DNA of 64,000 bases from Echria macrotheca. Lineage: Eukaryota; Ascomycota; Sordariomycetes; Sordariales; Schizotheciaceae. Under the pieces are notes generated by a model. That model was not told the DNA's origin, searched no databases, and was given only the letters and a program-made list of their open reading frames with translations. This document shows, in pieces, positions 35,153 through 44,248 of the stretch (its first letter is position 1; each line of letters starts with the position of its first letter). Both the position numbers and the translations under genes were made by a program. The stretch lies in NCBI GenBank assembly GCA_030411725.1, contig MU839838.1, positions 930,001-994,000 of the forward strand, given 5' to 3'.

Positions 35153-37717
35153 ATGTTCGTGCTCCGGAATGGTAAGTTTGCCCCGCGCAGCGCCCCCGGT
35201 CTACCCCTCGTCGGCGATGCTGGAATCTGTCCCAGCAACGCACACCGCGCTTTCCACTCCCAGTCTCCATGGATCCACTAACTCTTTTTAGTCGGCAAGC
35301 TGCTCTTCGGCTCCAGCAACCAGGAGTCGATGATCGAGCTTCCCCAGGGTCAACTCTACCTCGTCCGACCGCTTTCCCCGAAAGGCTACTCGGAGCTCAT
35401 CTTCAAAGATTCGTCGGCCCGCATCCGCCGAACTGCCCAGGAATTCCATTACCAGCTCGTGGTGCAGCGCGTCTACGAAGAAGGCGAAGCCGAACTGCTG
35501 GCTGAGGAGGAAGGCGACGACGCCGAAGCCGATGCCGAGTCCCTTGCTGCTGAGCGCGACGAAAAGACGTTCCTGCTTGACGAGGCCCTTCACTTCCGCG
35601 TCGAGAACAGAGAGGGCAGCGAAAAGGTCCTAGCCTGGCGAGATCTCAGCGGCGACGCTGGCGACGTTTACGAATTCGTCTGCGATCCCAGTGTTACACA
35701 GGCGCAGGTCAGCCAGTTCGAGCTGATTGCCAAGCAGTGTCAGTACGAACGCAAATACAGAAAACCACACATCACAGCATCGGACGAAGATCTTCTACAG
35801 TTCGAGTTCGTTAGCCAGCCAATCCCCCAGGCAAGCCCGCTGCACAGTCCAACCCTCACGCGATCGATCGGGTCCTCCGACTCGGTCATGTCTCCGAAGC
35901 CCATGGCCAACTCGAGTCTGCTGCGCGAGAGGCTTCCATCTCCAGTGACAACGCCTTTGAAGAAAGGGAAGGATCGCGAGATGAAGCCGCCAACCCCCGC
36001 TGCTCACCCCGAGGCTCTCGAGATCCTCGCGACCGAGGTTGCTGAGCTCCACTTCTTTGACTTTCCGTCGGGCGCATTTGTCTTGCAGGACGCAGCCGTC
36101 ACTGCCCAAGTGTCTGAGACCGGCCGCTGGCAGTACTGGCTGCAGATTAACAGCGCAGACCGTGATTGGCTAGGCATCTCGGTTGTCAGCGACATCAATC
36201 CCGTCTTCAACTTCGAGTTTCTGTCTTTTATCTTCAACCAGTTCGCCGAGGATGGGTCCGCCTATTCATGGCTCCTTCGGTTCAAGGACCAGGCTTCCCT
36301 AGAGCGCTTCCAGGCTGGCCTGCTCCAGGCGCTCTGGGAGCAGCTGAACGAGATGAAGTGGTCCAAGATCAAGGACAAGGAACGCGACTATGTCGCAGAT
36401 GCCTTCAACGACCTTACCATGGAGGACCCGGATGAGCTCGAACGAGTCGACGAGGAGGAGGAAGAAGAGGAGGAGGAAGAGGTCGAGGACGATCGGGCTC
36501 CGAGCGAGCATTACGACAGCGACGAGGAGGAGGATGACCTCGAGTCCAAGCCTAAGGACGGCGAGGTCAACAAGCAGCTGGCTGTCGGATACAAGCACGA
36601 CCGGTCATTTGTTGTCCGCGGCTCCAAGATCGGTGTCTTCAAGCATACGCCCAACAATCACCTCGAGTTCAGCACGAATATCTCAAAGGTCCAGACTCCC
36701 GAGGGCACGCTCTTCTCGCCAAAGAAGGTCATGCTCCACAACGAGGATCGAAACCTGATTCTGCAGAAAGACGACGACCCGAATAAGCTCTACCGCATGG
36801 ATCTTGAATACGGCAAGGTCGTTGATGAGTGGAAGGTGCACGACGACATCCCGGTGGTTACATTCGCGCCCGAGAATAAGTTTGCGCAAATGACACATGA
36901 GCCCACGTTCCTCGGTGTCAGTCACAATGCACTCTACCGCGTGGATCCGCGTGTGTCGGGCAGCAAGCTTGTGGATGCACAGCTCAAACAGTACGCCAGC
37001 AAGAACGATTTCTCAGCTCTCGCAACGACCGAAAAGGGTTACATCGCTGTTGCGTCCAACAAGGGTGATGTGAGACTGTTTGACCGTCTCGGTATCAATG
37101 CCAAGACTCACATTCCGGCTCTTGGTGAGGCCATTATCGGTCTGGACGTTTCGGCAGACGGCCGCTGGGTGCTCGCCACTTGCAAGACGTATCTCCTGCT
37201 CGTCGATGCTCTCCAGAAGGACGGCAAGAATGCCGGCAAGCTGGGCTTCGAGAAGTCTTTCGCCGCCGACTCCAAGCCCCAGCCTCGTCGTCTGGCGCTG
37301 ACACCGGAGCACGTGGCGCAATTCGCCTATGAGACGGGCAAGGGTGTTAACTTCACCCCGGCCAAGTTCAACACGGGTGCAGGCAGTGAAGAGACAAGTA
37401 TTATCACGGCCACTGGCCCGTACATCATTGAGTGGAGTCTGAAGAAGGTTCTTTCGGGTCGCAAGGCGCCGTATCTCATCAAGCGGTACACGGACGATGT
37501 CAAGGCGGACGACTTCAAGTTTGGTACCGATAAGAACGTCATTGTCGCACTGCCGAACGAAGTCAATATGGTGGACAAGGCTCGTCTGAGGAAGCCTACG
37601 CGGGAGAGCATTGCCGGTGATCTGTCGGCTGCGGCGCGTCGTAGCTCGGGACGGATTGGAACTCGTGACAGTGGAAGATACAAGCTGGGCCGGGAGGACG
37701 TGGTTAAGGAGTACTAG
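35153..37717 (+). CDS. vid27: Vid27 family protein
   Basis: A 19-nt first exon (35153-35171, MFVLRN plus one base) is spliced over a 120-nt intron (GTAAGT...TTTTAG) to 35292-37717, giving 814 residues. Vid27 is a conserved fungal/plant protein named from vacuole import and degradation of gluconeogenic enzymes in yeast; its biochemical role is unclear. Seen here: the N-terminal VGKLLFGSSNQESMIELP module, a middle PH-like segment around ELHFFDFPSGAFVLQD, an extreme acidic run (nine Glu in a row near residue 400), then a C-terminal beta-propeller-like domain from about 430 with KHDRSFVVRGSKIGVF, AVASNKGDVRLFD and GLDVSADGRWVLATC. The tail is basic and Ser/Arg-rich. The tiny first exon decides the start and fits the family's N-terminus. 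Confidence 0.94.
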
Positions 37718-38097
37718 ACCCGTATGCCGCAGGATCAGAGTGCATTTCATTGGTTGTACTTTACCGGTATCTGGTTGAGGAGTATTTAAGCGGGTGAGGA
37801 GTTTGGGCTTTGATGAACTGATTGAGTCTGGTTAGATAGTATAGGTAGCTGCAGTCACGGAGGAGATACCTTGAGAATTGAGTTTAGGCACTTCTAGGTT
37901 TTATGTTGCTGTGTCAATCGGGTAATTGCTGATATCTAAACAGTGATAATCTGTTGTACAATATTGTTCCCTAACAAAAGAAATGGTATCATCCTCCCAA
38001 CCTTGGACTTGGTATCATCAAAATCTCCCGCATCAAACAGAAATGCCCTTGTGTGTCATCTTCCAGCAAGGAAATAAGTCATCGTAGTCGAGGTTCC
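37718..38097. other. Convergent 3' region
   Basis: These 380 bases hold the 3' flanks of VID27 and of the LDPRVDS-repeat gene. A TAGGTA motif occurs near 37841. No gene is seen. Confidence 0.55.
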
Positions 38098-38889
38098 TCA
38101 GATCCCCCTCCGCTCCGTCGTCTTCATCACGCCCGTCTTGCTGTCCACCCGCGGGTCCAACTTATTCAGCAGATCCGACCGGTGCGGCCCAGCCGTGTTG
38201 GGCGCCGGTCCCGGGCCGCTGTTCATGCCCATGGCGTTGTTGTGCGGTCCCATACCAGCGGCACCAGTAGCACCACCGCTCATCATCCCGACACCGCCAC
38301 GGCCGTTGTGGGTATGGTTAGTACCTCCTGTAGTGGTGCCCATCCCGCCGGGCATCGTTTCCTGCGTGCGATAGCCGTGGCCGGGATTGGTGGAGGTCAT
38401 ACCGGTAGGTCCAGCACCGTAATCCGAGGCGGCGGTTTGGTACCCGGTCCCACCGGTGGCTCCGTAGGCCCCGGGCTGGTGACCGGTGCGATCCATATCC
38501 GAATCAACGCGGGGGTCCATCGCGTTCCCCACACGCGAGCGGTGCAGGCCGTAGGTCCCTTCCGGGATGTTGTTGTTGCCGGGGACCATGCCCGGTTGGG
38601 GTTGGTGTGCGGGGTTGGACGAGTCAACGCGCGGATCGAGGATGTTGGCCAGACGCGAGGTGTGCGGGCCGTAGGTGCCCGCTGGCGCGTTCTGGGGCAT
38701 CGGGCGGCGGTCCTGCGTCGAGTCGACGCGCGGGTCGAGCTTGTTGAGGATGTCGTGGGAGTGGTGGCCTGCTGTTGTTGGGGCCGGGCCCGAGGCGGGG
38801 GATTCGCCGTACGTTTGGCCAGGTAGGTTCATGTTGGCGCCGCGGCGGAGGCCTTGTTCGTTTGTGTTCATGTTGTTGAAGTGAGACAT
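38098..38889 (-). CDS. LDPRVDS-repeat, Gly-rich hydrophilic protein
   Basis: One exon, 263 residues from the ATG at 38889 (MSHFNNMNTNEQGLRRG); an in-frame ATG 27 codons upstream gives a Thr-rich lead of doubtful reality. Four copies of a motif of the form H-x-S-x-x-x-N-x-(L/M)-D-P-R-V-D-S are spaced along the protein: three in the first half and one near the end. Between copies the sequence is Gly, Pro, Asn, Met and Thr-rich and hydrophilic, with no cysteine and no membrane segment. It resembles LEA/hydrophilin-like proteins induced by drying, heat or conidiation in moulds. This is inference from composition; the repeat itself is a fungal motif whose function I do not know. Confidence 0.85.
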   Translation of the reverse strand: MSHFNNMNTNEQGLRRGANMNLPGQTYGESPASGPAPTTAGHHSHDILNKLDPRVDSTQDRRPMPQNAPAGTYGPHTSRLANILDPRVDSSNPAHQPQPGMVPGNNNIPEGTYGLHRSRVGNAMDPRVDSDMDRTGHQPGAYGATGGTGYQTAASDYGAGPTGMTSTNPGHGYRTQETMPGGMGTTTGGTNHTHNGRGGVGMMSGGATGAAGMGPHNNAMGMNSGPGPAPNTAGPHRSDLLNKLDPRVDSKTGVMKTTERRGI

Positions 38890-39871
38890 TGTTTTGTCAC
38901 TTGTGGTTGTGTTTGTGGTTGTGATTGTGTGAATGGTAGGTGGGTGGGTGGTGAGAGAGAGTCTTGGCATTGATGGATGGCTTGGTTATTTATACCCTTT
39001 GTGTTGGATGGGAATGGGTTTATGGTTTGGGACGGAGGTATGGTAGTGTACCTAGGCGGGTGTTGGTGAGAGGATCTGCACGTAGGGTCTCCTGTGGTGT
39101 TGCGTGGGGCATGACCTCATGCGACGTCATTTTGGTGGTCGCGGCAAAGAAGATCTCCCTTGTCAAATTGTCAAACAAGAGACGTACGGGTGAAATGTCC
39201 AATTGACAACTTTGGATAATGCAAGGTACGTTGAGAGAAATGGTCAGGTGCTTTGTTTCGGGTTGGAGAGAACAGGTATTTAGGTGAAGTGACGACATTT
39301 CCGCCACATCTTTATCCCCGGGTCGTCATGGTGAGTGTGGCGGGTGTGGCTTGGCACCTTGCGCTTCGTCGGAGACGACGGTGTGTAATTCGACTAGACA
39401 GGACGCAGTTTTGGTGTAATTGGCGTGCGTGGCCATGGGCTGGTGTATAGTCCTGTAAATGGCAAAATACGGTCACCTGGTGGCTTCTTAGAAGCAGGTT
39501 TCATGACGGCGGGGACTTCCTCAGGGGCTGCATTGGTTCCCCAAGATTCACATCGAGAGCTGGATTGACACGAAGAAACGAAGAGTATTCAATTTTTTTT
39601 CCGTGTAATAGTGGGATGGTACATTTTCAAAAGATTCGCAGAGCTGGATGTTCCGGAACAGAACATGAGCGGCATGGTATTCTGGGTGAGAAGCGGTGTA
39701 GAGAATCAGATGCGAACCCGTTTCTTGTTCATGGATATCCCGTATACTTGGCTTGAATGTCCCGCAATCAGCAAGTGTCCGACTCCCAGCTGTTGCTCGT
39801 CTATCATACAAAATCGTACACAAATCGTAACCGCTCATACCATGGAAACAAAAGAAAAAGTCATAACATCA
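38890..39871. other. Intergenic region upstream of the LDPRVDS gene
   Basis: Nearly 1 kb with no supported gene. It contains the LDPRVDS-gene promoter and TAGGTA-like sites near 39045 and 39280. The flanking gene downstream is also on the minus strand. Confidence 0.5.
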
Positions 39872-40510
39872 TCAATGGTCATATCGAACCTCCTTCCTCG
39901 GCCCGTTCACCAACCGATTCACCACCAACCCGCCAATGGCCGAAGTCAACGCACCCGCCTGGCTGTGGCCGTGGTCATGTCCATGCTCCGTCGCAGCCCC
40001 GATGACACCAGCACTGATAGCCGCCGTAGCCACTCTTGAACCCTTTGCGCCCTTCCACGGTCCCGGCTCGTGACGCAGTCTGAACGCCTCAATGGCGGCA
40101 GCATCAACAGCCGCTTCGATGCCGCGACTCCATCGACTCCGGCTGCGCGACGACGACCCCTTATAACTGGAGGAGGTGCTCTCGCGCCGTCCGCGATGGT
40201 GGCTATGGCTGCGATAGCGAGTTGGGGAGGCACTGTGGTATTCCCTATGCCGGGCCCGTTCTCGGCGGGGATAATCGCTCTCGTAGTAGTAATCGTCGTA
40301 GTGTCGATGGTCATCATGGCTGTAGGTGCCGCGGCCGTGGTGGTAAGAAGTCAAGGCGCCGGCAGCCGCTCCAAGACCAACTTTTTCCATGGCACCTTCG
40401 AGTTTGTCCATCGCTTGCCGTCCTAGTGATCGGTGTCGGGGCGGGCGCTCGTACACGTAGTCATCGTCGTAGTAGTCTGAACGACGGGAGCGACCTCGGC
40501 GATCGCTCAT
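39872..40510 (-). CDS. Arg/Tyr/His-rich low-complexity fungal protein
   Basis: A single exon of 212 residues. The N-terminal two-thirds is rich in Arg, Tyr, Asp, Ser and His (RRGRSRRSDYYDDDYVYE, many SRSRSR-like runs), suggesting a disordered, charged protein. A short amphipathic segment, KLEGAMEKVGLGAAAGA, sits near residue 38. Towards the end comes an Ala-rich helix (GIEAAVDAAAIEAFRLRHEPG) followed by small-residue helices with GxxxG/AxxxA spacing (VATAAISAGVIGAATEHG and ALTSAIGGLVVNRLVNG), like glycine-zipper membrane-interacting segments. Similar proteins are common in Pezizomycotina but have no assigned function. No signal peptide is present. The start is the only reasonable ATG. Confidence 0.75.
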   Translation of the reverse strand: MSDRRGRSRRSDYYDDDYVYERPPRHRSLGRQAMDKLEGAMEKVGLGAAAGALTSYHHGRGTYSHDDHRHYDDYYYESDYPRRERARHREYHSASPTRYRSHSHHRGRRESTSSSYKGSSSRSRSRWSRGIEAAVDAAAIEAFRLRHEPGPWKGAKGSRVATAAISAGVIGAATEHGHDHGHSQAGALTSAIGGLVVNRLVNGPRKEVRYDH

Positions 40511-41715
40511 TTTCGCTGTGTTTTTGGACCTTGAAATTTACAAGCAACAACTCCAAAAAGGTGAACAGAATGAGGGTAGGTGAGGTTGAGATGAACCCCG
40601 GATAGTTCCAACTGATAACCCATCTTTTACTGGAACAAGTCATGGCAGTAAACAAGATATCGGGCTGTACAGACCACCCATAGGTAGGTCAGTGGCGGAT
40701 TCTGCCTCACGGGTGCGTCACACCAGGCCAACAGGCTCTCCGGGCACACCACCACAAACACCATCTGTCCCGGTATAAAACCGTATCTCGGGTTGTGGCG
40801 ACTTTCTGGCAAGAAAATGCCCGGTGAGCCTCCTTATGACACGGTGCACCCGCGTCTGATCAGTTCTGTGGATATATTACTGGCCAGCCGCACCCGTTAT
40901 CGGACTGACTGCCGCACCATCCGGCACATCACAGGTCTCATCCGGAAGATAATATTTGTAACTGCACTCATTCGCTGGTCATTCACTCAGACCCCTCAAA
41001 GAATTGACTTAAACCCTCACGACTTTCTCCGTGACATCTTTTGGCCGTCTACACGAAACCGAGCGCGATAACCCCATTGCAACCCCCATCAACTCAACTG
41101 ATCACATTCCGTACCTCCAAAAATGAAAAATGTATTTTCGTTGACGTCACTCAAGAGGATACAGTGAAGGCTGGGTTGCCAAGCGGCCAAGGATGAATAT
41201 CGAACCCCCATTCCGACCAATCATCTCTCACGGATCCAATTAGCGCACACTCGTCAACGTCATGGTGAACAACTCTGGAAGGTGATCAACCGCCTGCCAA
41301 ACGCGCCCGTTCAAGCATACCTATCTTCTGTGAGCAGCGTGAGGATTTGCCCTGCATCAGGCAGATAGATATGCCTTGAATATGGTGATGGTTCCATTCC
41401 CACTTTCCCGCGGAGTTGCTCCGAAGAGGTTAGAGCAAAGCGGGAAAGAAGTTTGGGTAGTGTAGGTATTTGAAGTTGGCCATTTCTCACTTGCCCATCA
41501 TTTTTCATCATTTCTTTGCAAAAAATCCCTCTTTTTTTATTATCTGCAGCGACAGTCATTTGTTGTTGGCCTCTCTGCGTGAGATCACACGCAACTTTTT
41601 GGCCTGGTGGTGAATTCGTCACACCACACCCACCACACTCGCTCCCCCCCTTTTCTCTCCACACACCTCGACCGAGAAAACACACACCGAAGAAATATCT
41701 GAGACATCTGATATC
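40511..41715. other. Intergenic region
   Basis: A 1.2-kb divergent spacer between the Arg/Tyr-rich gene and the single-pass membrane gene. Contains TAGGTAGGT near 40683. Small open frames here lack any support. A GCCAAGCGGCC stretch near 41180 looked briefly like a tRNA A-box and was rejected. Confidence 0.5.
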
Positions 41716-42285
41716 ATGGCCCCGACCAAAACCCTCCCCCTACTCCTCCCCCGAGACATCATCGCCCGCCAAAACACGTCACCAGCCGCGACGGTAACAG
41801 TAGTCCCAACCTCCGGCTCCGACTCATCCTCCTCCGGGAACAACAACAACAATGGAGGAGGAGGCGGTGGTCTCGACACAGGCGCAATAGTCGGCATCGT
41901 AATTGGCGTCGTCGTCGCAGTCCTCCTCATCATCTGGGCGGTGCGTTCGCTCAGCGGCGGCCAGAACAACTCAAAACCGGCGCCGGATTCGGACCGGCAG
42001 GGCTGGTACGACGACGACCCGCGCGGACCACCGTCGCGGTCGCCGCGCCGCCATTCGTCGTCTCACCATCATCATCACGACCGTCGTCGGTCGCACTCGC
42101 ACCACTCGCACCACCGGAGGCACCGGTCGCGCACGCCGCGGCCTGTGGTGCTCGAGGAGAAGGACGCGTATAATGTCAGGAGGCCGGAGGCGGCGTATGT
42201 GTATGCCGATCCCGGAGCCGGTGGACGGTCGGCTTCGAGGACGAGGAGCAGGAGTCGGTCAAGGGGGTATTATGCTGCGTATTGA
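41716..42285 (+). CDS. Single-pass membrane protein with basic His/Arg-rich tail
   Basis: A single exon of 189 residues. Residues 1-50 are Ser/Thr/Asn/Gly-rich with an N5-G6 run just before one strong transmembrane helix (GAIVGIVIGVVVAVLLIIWAV, about 55-75). The remaining 110 residues are cytosolic by the positive-inside rule: acidic DDD patch, then SRSPRRHSSSHHHHH-type basic low complexity, and an RSxSRTRSRSRSRG end. There is no cleavable signal peptide. This is the architecture of small fungal membrane sensors or WSC-like stress proteins without the extracellular cysteine domain, but no family can be named. The composition is biased but codon usage follows the other genes. Confidence 0.8.
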   Translation: MAPTKTLPLLLPRDIIARQNTSPAATVTVVPTSGSDSSSSGNNNNNGGGGGGLDTGAIVGIVIGVVVAVLLIIWAVRSLSGGQNNSKPAPDSDRQGWYDDDPRGPPSRSPRRHSSSHHHHHDRRRSHSHHSHHRRHRSRTPRPVVLEEKDAYNVRRPEAAYVYADPGAGGRSASRTRSRSRSRGYYAAY

Positions 42286-43328
42286 GTTTTGTTTATTTGC
42301 TACATGTTGCGGAAAAGCGGTGGAGTAACGGATGCATATCTTGGGGAGTAGTAGATATGGGGTAGCATACGGACTGGAGTATACGGGGGTGACACACATG
42401 GTGTATGATAATGATGACGGGTTCGGTGTTGGGGATATACACGTATATACCTACTTTTGGTTTAATGAAGATCTTGAGATTATTCCCTCACGGTGTCTTT
42501 TTTCTGAACAGAGCTCTTCATTTGTGCCTGAACAACAACACGCCTTATCAGACGACGCGTCAACATCGCCAAGACATGCCGAGCTTCTATATCCATTGGG
42601 TCCTGCTCGGTGCCCTGCGCGTTGGAATCGTTGATATAGCAAATAACAAAGATAAGACCTACCCAGATCCCTTTCTTTTCGGTTCGCTTCTGAACCCCAA
42701 GAAAGTATCTATGGCCACCCTATCATCACCATTCATCCTACTGTACCGTGTTGGTGTTGAAAGCGGTACCCCGGTCCCCGCAGGAGCAAATCCTTCGACC
42801 AGGCGGCCGGCAGATCCACAACACAACAAGGCCGCGCGGCATTGGACAATGACATTGGACCCAGAGATAGGCGAGAGAGAATTTTTGCCAAGTCGGATGG
42901 CTCGGCACCTCCATTTCTCCGCGAGATATGTGGAGTCGAGCGGTGTCGGTGACATGGGTGCATTGCCGCGCTTGGTATGTAACTACACACGTGTTAGGTA
43001 GTAGATATTCGCGTCTAGGAGAGGAGGGGAGGGGGCTTTTTGTCTCTGGACACTACCTTCCTACCTTTCTGTGATGAGGGTTTTGATCGTTGAGATACCT
43101 AAGGTACCCACCCATCCGAAGGATCGCTCTCTTTTCGTTACGAGAGGAGCTTAATCCGAGTTCGCTTTCTCTTCGGTTAACCGCCATGGCCGTTGTTGCA
43201 TCGGCGGTGTAGGTAGCAGAACACGTCGCCAAAACCACACTCCTAAACTTTCCGGCGGAACCGACGGACAGCGTAAACAATATCAGCAGAAGAGGCCGCA
43301 ACAAGGGACCAGAACTGCCGAGGCAACA
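42286..43328. other. Intergenic region
   Basis: About 1 kb without a supported gene. A 198-codon frame at 42405-43001 has no recognisable composition and starts inside the likely 3' UTR of the preceding gene. TAGGTA/TACCTA motifs occur at 42448, 42998, 43060-43100 and 43210. Confidence 0.5.
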
Positions 43329-43575
43329 ATGGGATCCTGGCTCGTCGCCGGCCTGCTAGGAACCGCCCTAGCAGGCCTCAGAACCCTGTTCGGGGGAGGG
43401 TCCGGAGGGAAGGTATCGGATGAGGACGATGAGTACATCGATGTTGGGGATCGGCTTTATCTGCCCGGCCAGGTTTGGGATTCTGTATGTCTTCCCGATC
43501 TTGTTGTCATAAAGTCCTGGGCTCATTCTGCAGGAATCCATGTCGTCGTTTGAGTTCGAAAGGGATGAGGAGTGA
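43329..43575 (+). CDS. Predicted small acidic protein (65 residues)
   Basis: Two exons, 43329-43484 and 43534-43575, join in phase 0 across a 49-nt intron (GTATGT donor, TTCTGCAG acceptor), giving 65 residues. The start MGSWLVAGLLGTALAGLRTLFGG is a short hydrophobic helix with Gly at position 2. It is followed by a Gly/Ser hinge and an acidic tail (DEDDEYIDVGD..., ending FERDEE). It might be a small membrane-associated or N-myristoylated protein, but the myristoylation consensus is only partial. It was found from splice logic: without the intron the frame runs to 74 residues with a non-acidic tail. No family is recognised. Confidence 0.5.
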
Positions 43576-43601
43576 GGATGGAGATTGGCGGCGCCGATGT
43601 T

Positions 43602-43633
43602 GGTTACGATGGTTACGATGGTTACGATGGTTA
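43602..43633 (+). repeat. 9-bp tandem repeat (GGTTACGAT)
   Basis: Three full units and a five-base partial unit lie just downstream of the small acidic gene. They could encode a Val-Thr-Met run in one frame but no gene is supported there. Confidence 0.85.
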
Positions 43634-43829
43634 ATGACATGAACGCTTTGGGGTGGTTAGCTGGAAATGCATTGCTTGGCGTTTTGCCTCATCACTTTGC
43701 CTTTCCCACAAACTTTGATTCCCAACTCCTCGCTCGAGTGTACAAGGAACGCTTTATCCGAGTCCAATTCATTTCGACAGCTAGTAGCGAGTTCCTCAGA
43801 CAAGGAAGAGTTGGGGAAACGCTGGATCT

Positions 43830-44035
43830 GCAAAGTGTAGAAGGGCGTTGAGTTGAAACAGCATCGCGACGATGTGGCTGCCTGGATGGGGCTGAAAGAC
43901 TGGGGTAAGGATCCTTGTTTGTGGAAGAGGAGATGGGCTCTGGGGGATGGCTAAGTTCAGTGCCTGTGGTCCTTGCGCGCCTTCCATCTTGCCTGGGGTG
44001 CTCCTTCCTGGCCTGACAGGGCGAAGAGCATCTGA
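43830..44035 (+). repeat. Dispersed repeat, copy C
   Basis: Closest match to copy A (about 1055-1250), same strand, with shared blocks including GAAAGACTG, TTTGTGGAAGAG, ATGGCTAA and GGTGCTCCTTCCTG. It lies about 200 bp upstream of the HET-domain gene. It has no open reading frame of its own with support. Confidence 0.55.
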
Positions 44036-44248
44036 TGCTGGCTTGGGCAGGTGGCGTTCGCCTAACAGAAAAGAGGTCTCGATTCGACGCACTAGCATGG
44101 CGCGCACACGGACGGACTATGAATTTTCCGACACAATTGAAACCGCTGACCTTGCTCTTTTCCTCCTAGCTATTACATCTCCCAACCACCATCTATTCTT
44201 ACCCCCTTTAGCCTCGTGAGACCGTCGCAGCAGCCCCAGTAGCAATCT

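Larger units (their letters stand above)
43576..44248. other. Intergenic region upstream of the HET gene
   Basis: Contains the 9-bp tandem repeat and dispersed repeat copy C. The HET-gene promoter must lie within or after the repeat copy. No gene is supported. Confidence 0.5.

Noticed and set aside
41160..41230. Possible tRNA suggested by GCCAAGCGGCCAAGG and TCGAACCCC
   Set aside because: The A-box-like and B-box-like parts lie on opposite strands and no acceptor stem pairs.
42405..43001. 198-codon plus-strand frame
   Set aside because: It starts within the probable 3' UTR of the membrane-protein gene, and the product has no domain-like character.
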